From contig CAZRNA010000001.1 in NCBI GenBank assembly GCA_964601325.1, positions 1 to 64,000 of the forward strand: a stretch of 64,000 bases of DNA. Reading direction: 5' to 3'. This document shows, one piece after another, positions 9,290-18,173 of the stretch. Numbering within the stretch: position 1 is the stretch's first letter; each line of letters begins with the position of its first letter. The translations under genes and the position numbers were made by a program. The DNA comes from CAVPLU01 sp964601325. GTDB lineage: Archaea; Thermoproteota; Bathyarchaeia; 40CM-2-53-6. The notes beneath the pieces are model-generated. The model searched no databases. It was not told the origin of the DNA and saw only the letters and a list, made by a program, of their open reading frames with translations.

Positions 9290-9351
9290 CAGGCCTCCTT
9301 TGTTCTATGGTTGCAGAAAAACGGGAGGCCGGAGTAGGCGAAATCTTTCGC

Positions 9352-10935
9352 CTACTCTGGCGGGAGTTGTTTGAACGAGAGTTCGAGTGGGATTCCCTTG
9401 CGGTGGTAGAGCGATGAAACGTAGTAGAGGATAGCTCCCAAGATGAAGAGGCCTATTGTGAACTCCATCGTGGAGGGGTTTATTGTTCCCACCATTGCTG
9501 GCGAGACGCTTGCGTATCCGATCCAGATCGATATCAGCAGCGTGATGAATCCGAGTATAGTGATCACTGGAACGGGTCCGACCTTCATCTTGACGACCTT
9601 TGGTGAAGCCTCGAAGATGTCCTTGCGTCTCCACGGGAAGATCATGCCTGAGATTGACGCTATTCCTTGCATGATCATCCAGCCGAAGACAGCGTAGGCG
9701 AAGAGGCTCGTCCAGGGCGTCCACAGCCAGATCGCCGTCATGATGACTGTGACGATGCTCACGACTATCAGCGCAATATATGGTGATCCGTATCGTGAAT
9801 CCACCTTCGAAAGTGAGGTTGGGGCGACTCGATCAAACGACCATGCGAAGAGGAGCCGCACGCAGACGAAGATGTATGTCATCGAAGACGAGAGTGTCAT
9901 CATCGCGAACCCGAACAGAGCGACGCCATAGACCAAGGGCGAGGAAGTTGCAAATCTGAACAGGTTCTCGAAGAACGGTGGATATGCGAGTTTGTAGGCT
10001 GCGTCACCTGTTCCGAACAAGAACGCAAGCGAACCGATGAACTGTCCACCCATTGTGTAGTATGTTACGGCATAGATGACCCACATTATCGCGCCGAAGA
10101 GTACTACGCTCACAGGTATTGCGATCAGCTGTGACCTCTGGACTTCCTTTATCTCGCCTGACATGTACACGGACGAGTTGAAACCTAGGAAGTTCATGAA
10201 GGTGAAGGCTAAGCCCAAGAGCGTGGCAGACCAAACCATGCCGGTTGGATATCCGCCTGCTGTCGCGATTGAGATAGCCTGATCGTAGTCCATTCCGGAT
10301 TGAGCGTTGAAGTTGGCTTTGAATCCGGCTGGACCCACATACAGCAGCGCAACGATGTACGCTACAACTCCGATGGCAATCAATGCAAAGAAGACCCAGA
10401 AGGCTTTGTGTGAGGCTTTGGCTCCTCGAGAGATGATCACTGCCGAGATGATGAAGAAGACTACCGAGAAAGCAAAAATGAATTCGGGAGTGACCACAAC
10501 AGCTGCAAGGTCTGGGTATCCACCTACTTCGAGCATCGGCCCTAGCGCATACTGGGTGAACCAGGGCATGTAGGATCCTGCAATTCCGAGAATAGCCACG
10601 AAGAAGAAGAAGTTGATACTGAATCCCACGGCTGGGTGAATGACTCGACTAACCCAGACGTAATCTCCCCCGGACCGAGGCATGGAGGCGGAGTATATTG
10701 CGTAGAACAGGCCGATTGGTATGGAGATCAATATGCCCACGATGGCCGTGATTGGTAGGTCTGTTCCCGGATACGTGAGCAGTGCCCAGATGCCGTAGAC
10801 GAACACCGCCGTCGGCGCCATGAAGACAACGTTATAGATCATGGCGTCCCAGGCAGAGAGTCGTCGTATCAATCCTGAAGTTCTTCTTGCATACACCAGA
10901 GGTTGTTTGCTGGATTCCGAACCTGCATTGCTCAA
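9352..10935 (-). CDS. APC-family amino acid permease
   Basis: 527-residue transporter with 12 predicted membrane helices. The N-terminal region has the APC pattern: RRLSAWDAMIYNVVFMAPT (first unwound helix) and ASMPRSGGDYVWVSRV, the conserved 'PxSGGxYxWxS' block near residue 85-100. Likely an amino acid or amine/proton symporter or antiporter; specificity cannot be read. It is a single-gene unit, divergent from 11054, with a TATA-like CTTTATGA about 40 bases upstream. Confidence 0.9.
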   Translation of the reverse strand: MSNAGSESSKQPLVYARRTSGLIRRLSAWDAMIYNVVFMAPTAVFVYGIWALLTYPGTDLPITAIVGILISIPIGLFYAIYSASMPRSGGDYVWVSRVIHPAVGFSINFFFFVAILGIAGSYMPWFTQYALGPMLEVGGYPDLAAVVVTPEFIFAFSVVFFIISAVIISRGAKASHKAFWVFFALIAIGVVAYIVALLYVGPAGFKANFNAQSGMDYDQAISIATAGGYPTGMVWSATLLGLAFTFMNFLGFNSSVYMSGEIKEVQRSQLIAIPVSVVLFGAIMWVIYAVTYYTMGGQFIGSLAFLFGTGDAAYKLAYPPFFENLFRFATSSPLVYGVALFGFAMMTLSSSMTYIFVCVRLLFAWSFDRVAPTSLSKVDSRYGSPYIALIVVSIVTVIMTAIWLWTPWTSLFAYAVFGWMIMQGIASISGMIFPWRRKDIFEASPKVVKMKVGPVPVITILGFITLLISIWIGYASVSPAMVGTINPSTMEFTIGLFILGAILYYVSSLYHRKGIPLELSFKQLPPE

Positions 10936-11053
10936 GTATGATCACATTCCTGCCTGCGCTGCTGTCTGACTTCATAAAGCTTGTTAAGAAAACAGGCTTA
11001 TCTGTGAGCCGACGCAACAAATCGTTTTCCAATCGTTTGGGGAGACCGCAGAA

Positions 11054-11866
11054 ATGCCAAGCACCACTGATGATGCCATTCTGGACGATGCAGTTCGCAT
11101 TGTGAATCAGGCCCAAGAAGCCGGTTTGACGGTTCGCCTCCTAGGTGCACTAGCGGTAAGAGTTCAGGCCGGCGCGAATGCGGATCTTTTCTATCGACTA
11201 GACCGACTAGGTTCCGCAGGGAAGAACTTCACCGACATAGACTTAGTTGCGTACAGTAAGCAACGCTCGAACCTGCACAAGTTCCTTGAGGGCGCGCTCC
11301 GTTACAAGCTCGATCAGTACGCTGTCTTGATGCATGGTCGCGATCGGACGATACTCCATCACCCGGAAGGGAAGTACTCGATAGATGTCTTCTTTGACAA
11401 GCTGCGTTACAGTCACGAGATCCAATTCGGCTCGAACCCTGATGGCGGAAGGTTGTCCTTGGATCCGGTCACGATTTCACCGACTGATCTTGTCCTCGAG
11501 AAGATCCAGATCCACGAGATAAATGAAAAAGACATCAAAGATCTTGTCACCCTATTCGCATCATGCGGAATCTCTGATCAAGAAGGGCCAGGCAAGACAA
11601 ATTGCAAACACATCGGGCAGGTCCTCGCCGAAGATTGGGGATTCTGGTACGACGCCAACTCGAACCTCGACAAGATCATCCATTTCGCGCAGAAATACCG
11701 GAAAGATGGTAAGCTAGATTCAGAACGTCTCAACAGTGTCTTGACAAGAATCAGCGATCTGAGAAAGACCATCGAAGAGACGCCGAAGACCAAACAGTGG
11801 AAGAAACGAGAGAAAGATGGCACAAGAAAGAAGTGGTGGAACGATGTTGAGGAACGTACCCGCTAG
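11054..11866 (+). CDS. Nucleotidyltransferase-fold protein of unknown role
   Basis: 270-residue soluble protein. The segment LLGALAVRVQ near residue 30 followed by FTDIDLVAYSK near 60 matches the G-x-x-A and DxD elements of nucleotidyltransferase-superfamily proteins (AbiEii/MNT-like). SIDVFFDKL near 115 supplies a possible third acidic residue. The C-terminal third is charged and likely helical. No toxin or antitoxin partner is adjacent; the acetamidase starts nine bases after this stop. It could be a tRNA- or protein-modifying transferase or an inactive relative. Confidence 0.6.
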   Translation: MPSTTDDAILDDAVRIVNQAQEAGLTVRLLGALAVRVQAGANADLFYRLDRLGSAGKNFTDIDLVAYSKQRSNLHKFLEGALRYKLDQYAVLMHGRDRTILHHPEGKYSIDVFFDKLRYSHEIQFGSNPDGGRLSLDPVTISPTDLVLEKIQIHEINEKDIKDLVTLFASCGISDQEGPGKTNCKHIGQVLAEDWGFWYDANSNLDKIIHFAQKYRKDGKLDSERLNSVLTRISDLRKTIEETPKTKQWKKREKDGTRKKWWNDVEERTR

Positions 11867-11875
11867 GAGCCGCGA

Positions 11876-12817
11876 GTGGGCATGATAAGAATACCAAAGA
11901 AACCTACGGAGAGGATGACGCAGCAAGGCGACTGTGTCTTCGGACCGAACGTCAAACCAATCGCTTCCGTCGTGGATGGTGAAACGGTCGAGATTGAGGC
12001 CTACGACTGCTTCGCAGATACCGTACGACCAGAACACGACTGGAAGAAAGCGCTAGAGTCGGGCCAGGAGATATTCGAAAATCCAGTAACAGGCCCCATT
12101 CATGTGGACGGAGCAGAACCAGGAGACACGCTCGCGGTAGATATCGTCAACATTGAAGTGGGAGAACGAGGCGTCACAGCTCTCGTTCCCGGTTTCGGCG
12201 TCCTGGAAGGTTGGTTTACTCAGGTTCCTCCTCTATCAAGGTTCAGCGAAATCAAGGATGGAGAGGTGACTTTCCCGACATCGGGAGGCAAATCAATCAA
12301 AATGCCAGTGCGACTCATGATCGGAACGATTGGCGTTGCGCCTGCAACGGAAACCATTGCGACCGTGACTCCATCAAGACACGGAGGGAATCTGGACACA
12401 CCGGAAATTACAGTGGGAAACAGACTGTACTTGCCGGTCAACGTTGAGGGAGCCCTGTTTGCGCTAGGCGACGTTCATGCTACCCAAGGACATGGCGAAG
12501 TCTGTGGAACAGGCGTGGAAGTCCCAGCTCGTGTGACAGTGAAGTTCAACGTGTTGAAGGGCAAGAGAATTGAGTGGCCGAGAATCGAGTCCTCCAGCGA
12601 GATAATGACTGTCTGCTCCGCGAGGCCGCTTGAGGATGCCGCTAGGCTTGCTGTTCGAGAACTGGTAAATTGGCTCGTTGCTGATTATGGTCTTGAAGCG
12701 TACGACGCCTACATGTTACTAAGTGTCGCAGGCGATGTTGAGATCTCGCAGATTGTCGATCCCATGTACACGGTGATTGCGAAGATTCGAAAGCAGCTAC
12801 TCTCGCAACTGAAGTGA
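11876..12817 (+). CDS. Acetamidase/formamidase family hydrolase (copy 1)
   Basis: 313 residues of the FmdA/AmdA family, which hydrolyses acetamide or formamide to ammonia plus the acid. Typical blocks are ENPVTGPIHVDGAEPGDTLAV near 60-80, GTIGVAP, PSRHGGNLDTPEI, LYLPVNVEGALFALGDVHATQG (ligand histidine region) and the C-terminal AYMLLSVAGDVEISQIV. Starts at GTG 11876 with AGGAG six bases upstream. A second family member is at 24929. The family also includes proteins of untested activity, so the substrate is inferred. Confidence 0.85.
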   Translation: MGMIRIPKKPTERMTQQGDCVFGPNVKPIASVVDGETVEIEAYDCFADTVRPEHDWKKALESGQEIFENPVTGPIHVDGAEPGDTLAVDIVNIEVGERGVTALVPGFGVLEGWFTQVPPLSRFSEIKDGEVTFPTSGGKSIKMPVRLMIGTIGVAPATETIATVTPSRHGGNLDTPEITVGNRLYLPVNVEGALFALGDVHATQGHGEVCGTGVEVPARVTVKFNVLKGKRIEWPRIESSSEIMTVCSARPLEDAARLAVRELVNWLVADYGLEAYDAYMLLSVAGDVEISQIVDPMYTVIAKIRKQLLSQLK

Positions 12818-12902
12818 TGCCGAGCATTCTGGTCACTCTCGGTCCGTCCAAGCTTGGGGAATGCGTCGTCTGCGTGGATTGAAGCCTCAACGCTTCGGAA
12901 GC

Positions 12903-13448
12903 CTATGAAAACGGCCAGAAATGTATTGGTGGGATGTAACCTATCAAGCTCGTTCCCATCAGAACGAGAATCGCTTGCAGAATGCATGCGATGCCGATGA
13001 TGATGGCGATCGGAGCAAATGACAATATTCCACCGATACTTCCGAGCAGATCCTCAGCAAACTTGAACAGCAAATACAGAAGCAGCGTCGCCGCGACGAA
13101 CACTATGATTAGCACAATCATTGTGACTTGGAAGGTGGTGTAGGCGTAGTATGATGCCAGCAAGCCTACAGCCAAAGCCACCAGCGCGGCCCAACGGACT
13201 CCCCTGACTGGCCTTAGGAAGAGCATCAGCCCCGCGACTCCGAGGATGACTAGTGTGAACACGTCATAGTGCCCGCTTGAGAAGACTACGTACACGAGCA
13301 CGAGGGCAAGGACCCCAAGGAAGAATCCAATTACGACGAGAACACGAGAGACCGGCTTCAGGGGGCCCCTAAACAAGGGTGCAAGACACACGAAACCGAC
13401 GGCTAGGAGGACGATTGGAAGGTTCTGGACAAAGAGTCCAAGATCCAA
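12903..13448 (-). CDS. Polytopic membrane protein, unknown
   Basis: 181 residues, almost entirely hydrophobic, with five or six predicted spans and short loops. No catalytic motif. Starts at TTG 13448. It lies 77 bases after the S4 gene on the same strand and could be its read-through partner, in the place where S11 often sits. No family recognised. Confidence 0.6.
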   Translation of the reverse strand: MDLGLFVQNLPIVLLAVGFVCLAPLFRGPLKPVSRVLVVIGFFLGVLALVLVYVVFSSGHYDVFTLVILGVAGLMLFLRPVRGVRWAALVALAVGLLASYYAYTTFQVTMIVLIIVFVAATLLLYLLFKFAEDLLGSIGGILSFAPIAIIIGIACILQAILVLMGTSLIGYIPPIHFWPFS

Positions 13449-13524
13449 TCAGTCTGCCTTCTTCTTGCAGCATTCCGCTGCGGCTTGGTAGAGACGACGC
13501 GTGGGCGAGTTGCTACACAGTCCT

Positions 13525-14085
13525 TCACTGGGGGCTGGGCGCAGGCGTGGCTGGTTCCGCCGGTTGCCCTTTGAGGGATTGGCGTGCAGGGTGTTCACTC
13601 TTCGCGAGAGGGCTCGCACCAGCGTAATTCACTCGCTCCTGATCCGCCTTTGCTACCAGATATCCTGAAACTGAGACTACGCGTCCGCCAATGGCGATGT
13701 GACCGTGTGATATCAGTTGTCTAGCTTGCGAGGGGGAGCCCGCAAGTCCACCGCGGAAGACAATCGTCTGCAGCCTTCGTTCAAGCAGGTCCCTGATGTC
13801 TAGGTCGAGGGTATCGTCGATGCTCGCTGTCTCTCCAGCTAGCCCCATCCTTCTTAATCGTGAGAGAAAGTCCCGCTCGGATTTCTCTCGTTCCGTGCCA
13901 GATTTGGCAAGCAGTGAACGAGCAATTCCACGCATTTCGGAGAGCATCGTCTTGTACCGCCACAGCTCCCGCTTGTTCCTCAGCCCATATTCACCCATCA
14001 GTCTGAGTTCCACATCGAGCTGGTCTCGACGCCATGGATGACGTGGTGTCGCGTACTTCTTTCTCTGCTTCTTTGGATCTCCCAA
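13525..14085 (-). CDS. rps4: Small-subunit ribosomal protein S4 (uS4)
   Basis: 186-residue primary 16S rRNA-binding protein. Archaeal N terminus MGDPKKQRKKYATPRHPW, then the S4 domain with RRLQTIVFRGGLAGSPSQAR and LISHGHIAIGGRVVSVSGY (about 105-145), and an Ala/Pro-rich tail. It follows rps13 by 22 bases, the normal archaeal order. The usual next genes rps11 and rpoD are not present downstream. Confidence 0.97.
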   Translation of the reverse strand: MGDPKKQRKKYATPRHPWRRDQLDVELRLMGEYGLRNKRELWRYKTMLSEMRGIARSLLAKSGTEREKSERDFLSRLRRMGLAGETASIDDTLDLDIRDLLERRLQTIVFRGGLAGSPSQARQLISHGHIAIGGRVVSVSGYLVAKADQERVNYAGASPLAKSEHPARQSLKGQPAEPATPAPSPQ

Positions 14086-14107
14086 ATCACGTTCCCCTGT
14101 CCGGTTG

Positions 14108-14608
14108 TTACTTCTTGTCCTCAGCCCTTCCTTCTCTTATGGCAGCTCTGGCGGCTTCGATCGCGGCCTTCTTCTTCACTCCGACCGCTCGGCCCTTGCG
14201 GCCTGTGCTCTTGGTGCGTTGGCCTCGAACCTTCAGGCCAAGCGAGTGCCGCACACCTTTCCATGTGCGTATTTCCTTGACGAAGTCAATGTCAGCCTTC
14301 GTCCTCAAGGCTAGGTCGGGGCCGATCAAGTGTGCATCTCTGCCTGTCTCAAGATCCTTCCTGCGATTGAAAAGTCTTGATGGAAGGTTGTATTTCGCAG
14401 GATCCGTTACCACGTCCTCTAGGCGGTCAACGTCATCTTCTGAGAGGTTGCCAACTCGCATCTCGGCTTTCAGCTCCGCGGCCTTCACAACTGCAGCTGC
14501 AAAGCTCGGGCCTATTCCGCGAATCCTCGTAATACCGTAGACGAGCTTCTTGGATCCGTCTATGTCGGTACCTGCGACACGGACGATGTGCCTAAACTCT
14601 CTGGACAT
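14108..14608 (-). CDS. rps13: Small-subunit ribosomal protein S13 (uS13)
   Basis: 166-residue head protein of the 30S subunit. FRHIVRVAGTDIDGSKK at the N terminus, YGITRIRGIGPSFA (helix-hairpin-helix), TWKGVRHSLGLKVRGQRTKS and a basic Lys/Arg-rich tail are diagnostic. The start is taken as the ATG at 14608 (MSREFRH), which matches the family; an ATG at 14641 would add 11 unconserved residues. Confidence 0.97.
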   Translation of the reverse strand: MSREFRHIVRVAGTDIDGSKKLVYGITRIRGIGPSFAAAVVKAAELKAEMRVGNLSEDDVDRLEDVVTDPAKYNLPSRLFNRRKDLETGRDAHLIGPDLALRTKADIDFVKEIRTWKGVRHSLGLKVRGQRTKSTGRKGRAVGVKKKAAIEAARAAIREGRAEDKK

Positions 14609-14668
14609 CACTTGAACCGGCAAGCGGCTAACGCAGAACAAATCAGGAATTAAACCTTCCCCAAGGAG

Positions 14669-15196
14669 CTAGTCGTGCTCGTGCTGGGCCGTCGTCTTTG
14701 TCAGAGGCTTCCTTAGGAGAAGCCTGTCATCGCCGCTCGGATACCATTTCCTGTCAACCCGAACGTCTGAGAAGCCTAGAGCATGATAGAAGCTTCGGGT
14801 TCTGGCGTAGGGCTCGTACTCAACCGAGTCAGCGACAGTAGACACTTCGAGCGCTGAGACACCTGACTTCACGAGGACCTCCTCAAGGGCCTTCACGAGA
14901 CGGCGACCGACCCCTTTCCGGTGAGACCCTGGATGAACCGCGATCCAAGTCAACTCGGCAACTTTCTCGCCCGCTGTGATGACGTAGGTGACGAAGCCAA
15001 TCATGCTCTCGTCTTCCAATGCAACCAGTCCCTTCTGAGTCTGGAGATCTTTTGCAATATGTTGTACTCCAAGTTCAGTGAACCATTGATGAAGTGCCTT
15101 CGCCATCTCGACTATCGCCGTGTGATCTTCCTGAATGATGCGTCTGATGCCCAGGGTCATGTTATCCTCGGAGCTTGTGGCATAGGGCTCCTTCAT
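14669..15196 (-). CDS. GNAT-family N-acetyltransferase
   Basis: 175-residue acetyl-CoA-dependent acetyltransferase. The acyl-CoA loop HPGSHRKGVGRRLVKALEE (about 100-118) is the Q/RxxGxG/A motif. Preceded by GFVTYVITAGEKVAELTWIAV (strands 3-4) and followed by YARTRSFYHALGFSDV. Substrate unknown. A second start at ATG 15160 (MTLGIRR) matches where family members usually begin. The gene lies just upstream of the S13-S4 pair on the same strand. Confidence 0.85.
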   Translation of the reverse strand: MKEPYATSSEDNMTLGIRRIIQEDHTAIVEMAKALHQWFTELGVQHIAKDLQTQKGLVALEDESMIGFVTYVITAGEKVAELTWIAVHPGSHRKGVGRRLVKALEEVLVKSGVSALEVSTVADSVEYEPYARTRSFYHALGFSDVRVDRKWYPSGDDRLLLRKPLTKTTAQHEHD

Positions 15197-15225
15197 GTCT
15201 CTTAGGCTGACTATCAGAATCTTAA

Positions 15226-16680
15226 TTGAAGAGCCGTCCCTCTAGCGAAAGTACGTGGCGTATTCTCTTGGGCGAGTCATCTAGGGTTGAACATGATACA
15301 ATGGGAAGTGTCACGGTGCCGGCAAGCGCATACTACGGCGCTCAGACACAGAGAGCGCTCGACAACTTCCGGATATCCGGACTGGTGTTCCCTAGGAGGT
15401 TCATCAGAGCCCTCGGAATCGTCAAGGAGGCCGCGGCCCACGTTAACATGCAGTTGGGTCTTCTTGATGAGAAGAAGGGAAAGGCGATCGTTCAGGCTGC
15501 TCAGGAAGTAACCGATGGAAAACTGGACCGGCAATTCATCGTTGATGTCTTTCAAACAGGATCTGGAACGTCAACGAACATGAATGCGAACGAGGTGATA
15601 GCGAATCGTTCGATAGAACTCCTAGGTGGCACTAAAGGCGATAAGCAGGTTGTTCATCCAAATGACCATGTGAACATGAGCCAGTCCTCAAATGATGTCT
15701 TCCCGACAGCAATTCACATATCAGCTGCAGAGGCGCTTGTGGCCGATCTCCTGCCAGCACTGAAGAAGCTCGTTCTGGCCCTTGAGGAGAAGGCTGACGA
15801 GTTTTCCGACGTTGTGAAGCCCGGAAGGACACACCTGCAGGATGCAGTCCCCGTGACGTTGGGACAGGAGTTGAGCGGATACGCTAGCATGATAGCTCAC
15901 GGAATAGAGCGAATTGAGAAAGCGAAGAGTTCACTTTTGGAACTTCCAATCGGTGGAACCGCTGTCGGGACAGGCTTAAACGCGGACCCAGATTTCGGAA
16001 GGCTTGTTGTGCAGAGAATTAACGAGATGACTGGACTTCAGTTCTGTCCTTCCAAGAACAAGTTTGAGGCACTCCAGAATCGTGATGCCGCTGTTGAGAC
16101 GAGCGGGGCGCTCCGATCAGTAGCGGTTAGCCTCATGAAGATCTGTAATGACCTTCGGCTGCTCAGTTCTGGACCAGAGACCGGACTCGGTGAAATCGAG
16201 CTTCCCGCGGTTCAACCCGGTTCCAGCATCATGCCGGGAAAGGTGAATCCTGTCGTGCCTGAGTCTGTGAACATGGTTTGTGCGCAGGTCATCGGGAACG
16301 ACTTGGCGATCACAGTCGCCGGACAGTCCGGAACGCTCGAACTGAATGTCATGATGCCTCTGATCGCATTCAACTTGCTCCAATCAATAGCGATCGAGAC
16401 AAATGGGGCAAAACTGTTGGCTGAGAAATGCATAGCAGGGATCAAAGCGAACCGTGGCCGATGTGAGAACCTAGCTGAGAGAAGCTATGCACTAGCAACC
16501 GCCGTTGCTCCGTCAATTGGCTATGACCGAGCTGCGCAGATAGTGAAAAAGGCCCAAGGCGAGAGCAAGACGATTCGTGAAGTAATGTTGGAGGAAGGTA
16601 TTCCCAAAGATGAAGTCGACCGAATCCTAGACTTGAAGAGAATGACGCAAGGGGGGAAGGTGGAGAACAGGGATTCATAA
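15226..16680 (+). CDS. fumC: Fumarate hydratase, class II
   Basis: Iron-sulfur-independent fumarase of the TCA cycle, interconverting fumarate and malate. From TTG 15226 it is 484 residues; a TTG at 15268 would give 470, closer to the family. Signatures: EHDTMGSVTVPASAYYGAQT, TGSGTSTNMNANEVIANR, the SSNDVFPTAIHI block, the catalytic His region KPGRTHLQDAVPVTLGQE and the superfamily signature GSSIMPGKVNP. Standalone gene, divergent from the GNAT gene. Oxygen-tolerant FumC is consistent with at least microaerobic life. Confidence 0.95.
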   Translation: MKSRPSSESTWRILLGESSRVEHDTMGSVTVPASAYYGAQTQRALDNFRISGLVFPRRFIRALGIVKEAAAHVNMQLGLLDEKKGKAIVQAAQEVTDGKLDRQFIVDVFQTGSGTSTNMNANEVIANRSIELLGGTKGDKQVVHPNDHVNMSQSSNDVFPTAIHISAAEALVADLLPALKKLVLALEEKADEFSDVVKPGRTHLQDAVPVTLGQELSGYASMIAHGIERIEKAKSSLLELPIGGTAVGTGLNADPDFGRLVVQRINEMTGLQFCPSKNKFEALQNRDAAVETSGALRSVAVSLMKICNDLRLLSSGPETGLGEIELPAVQPGSSIMPGKVNPVVPESVNMVCAQVIGNDLAITVAGQSGTLELNVMMPLIAFNLLQSIAIETNGAKLLAEKCIAGIKANRGRCENLAERSYALATAVAPSIGYDRAAQIVKKAQGESKTIREVMLEEGIPKDEVDRILDLKRMTQGGKVENRDS

Positions 16681-16794
16681 GCTGGCCATTACGATTCGAG
16701 ACTGCGTACAGTGCTCTACGCGGTTCCCCACCGAAGGACCGATAAAAGCCCGCTGTCAGACTACGTCTCGAAGAGTAATCGACAGAGCGGCTTC

Positions 16795-17352
16795 ATGTTG
16801 GCAAGCAGGTTCAGAACAGCCGTGCACGCATCGGCCCTATTGATCCCGTTCATCGCGGAGGTCACATCAAAATCCACAGTCGCCGTGGCTCTTGTAGCTA
16901 CGACCGCTGCTTACATTCTGTCGGAGGTACTACGTCTCAGATCCAAGAACGTCCCATTGATCACGCGATTCACACTGGCAATGAGTCGTGAGGACGAAAG
17001 TCCCCGTTTGGTCGTTGCACCGATCTACCTAGCAGTTGGTGTGGTTCTCTCTCTGCTCGCTTTTCCGAAGAACATCGCATACGCTTCAATCACCATCGTC
17101 GCGGTGGGCGACCCGGTGGCATCGTACCTTGGCAGAAAGCTCGGTCGAATACATGTGAGGCAGAAGACGTTGGAGGGTTTCGCTGGCGGCTTGATTGTTT
17201 CATTTGCGGCCGCGTTGCTCTGGGTTCCTCCTCATCTTGCGCTGGTAGGCTCAATTGGTGGGATGTTATTCGAGCTTCTCGGACTCCTTGATGATAACCT
17301 TACGATTCCAGTTGGTGCGGGGTCAGCAATGCTGATCACGAGCATTCTGTAG
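16795..17352 (+). CDS. Dolichol-kinase/phytol-kinase-like integral membrane protein
   Basis: 185 residues from ATG 16795, with about six membrane spans. The sequence AVGDPVASYLGRKLGRIHV followed by QKTLEGFAGG and, near the end, DDNLTIPVGAG matches the CTP-dependent polyprenol-kinase superfamily (Sec59/VTE5/Dgk1-like). Such enzymes phosphorylate dolichol, phytol or geranylgeraniol using a nucleotide triphosphate; in archaea salvage of isoprenoid alcohols for lipids or glycan carriers is the natural guess. Earlier in-frame starts (16711) add hydrophilic, unconserved residues. Confidence 0.8.
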   Translation: MLASRFRTAVHASALLIPFIAEVTSKSTVAVALVATTAAYILSEVLRLRSKNVPLITRFTLAMSREDESPRLVVAPIYLAVGVVLSLLAFPKNIAYASITIVAVGDPVASYLGRKLGRIHVRQKTLEGFAGGLIVSFAAALLWVPPHLALVGSIGGMLFELLGLLDDNLTIPVGAGSAMLITSIL

Positions 17353-17438
17353 CCCTTCACGTTTCTTGATGCAGAAGAAAGTTTGCGAGCAACCGCCTTC
17401 GACAGCTTGACCAGTTCGTTGCGGACAGCAAACGGAGA

Positions 17439-18173
17439 TCAGACTCCTAGGTGCAGTCGGTCGGCTAGTAGTTTTGGAAGTCCGGCTGCAACTATCTTGC
17501 TCGCAGCCGCGTCGATGTCGTAGGCGACTCTGTGTATCTGGAATTCGGGTTCTGCAAATGGTTCAAGAATCGCATAACTTGCCCGCGCGTTCCCGTCTCT
17601 GGGTTGACCGACACCGCCAGGATTCCCAAGCAACATTGAGTCAAACTTACGAAAGAAGGGGACGTGCGTGTGTCCGAGCAGGAGCATAGTCCCTCCGGAG
17701 CCTTCGACCAGACTCCTGAGAATGAACTCCGCAGTATCCGGGTAGACATACTCGTTGAGAGGATCCCTTGGACTTCCGTGCGCTAGGGCAATCTTGATGC
17801 CGTCCACAACGTAAGTTGTCTTCGTGCGCAGGCTCGCGATATACCGTAGGTTTTCAGGTGAAATCTTCTTGCGTGTCCATTCGACAGCTTGCACTGCATA
17901 CTGCACAAACCCTGACGTGTCGCCAGTCGAGACTGCATAGTCATGGTTTCCCATTACGATGGCCATTGGTCTCAACGATCTGATCTCGGATACGACTTCG
18001 TTTGGCTGGGCACCGTACCCGACAAGATCGCCGAGGCACACCAAGGCTTCATAGTCACCTATTGCTGACAGAACCGCTTGCAAGGCATCGTAGTTAGAGT
18101 GGATATCTGAGATCACTGCGATCCGCGTTGTCTGTTCCGTGTTCGCGAAGAACTTGGGCGTCTCCTGATCCAT
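17439..18173 (-). CDS. Metallophosphoesterase (YfcE/calcineurin-like)
   Basis: 244-residue phosphodiesterase-like protein. Metal ligands are all visible: ISDIHSNYDAL, LGDLVGYG, VMGNHDYAV, ALAHGSPRDP and LLGHTHVPF. The C-terminal GNPGGVGQPRDG block fits YfcE/YvnB-type phosphodiesterases. Its ATG shares one base with the stop of the membrane AAA gene (TAATG), so translation is probably coupled and the two proteins may act in one pathway. An in-frame ATG at 18212 inside that gene is less likely. Confidence 0.88.
   Translation of the reverse strand: MDQETPKFFANTEQTTRIAVISDIHSNYDALQAVLSAIGDYEALVCLGDLVGYGAQPNEVVSEIRSLRPMAIVMGNHDYAVSTGDTSGFVQYAVQAVEWTRKKISPENLRYIASLRTKTTYVVDGIKIALAHGSPRDPLNEYVYPDTAEFILRSLVEGSGGTMLLLGHTHVPFFRKFDSMLLGNPGGVGQPRDGNARASYAILEPFAEPEFQIHRVAYDIDAAASKIVAAGLPKLLADRLHLGV

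Noticed and set aside
14034..14540. Long open frame on the plus strand opposite rps13
   Set aside because: It is the reverse complement of a clearly conserved ribosomal protein gene; composition is Ser/Leu/Arg-rich shadow.
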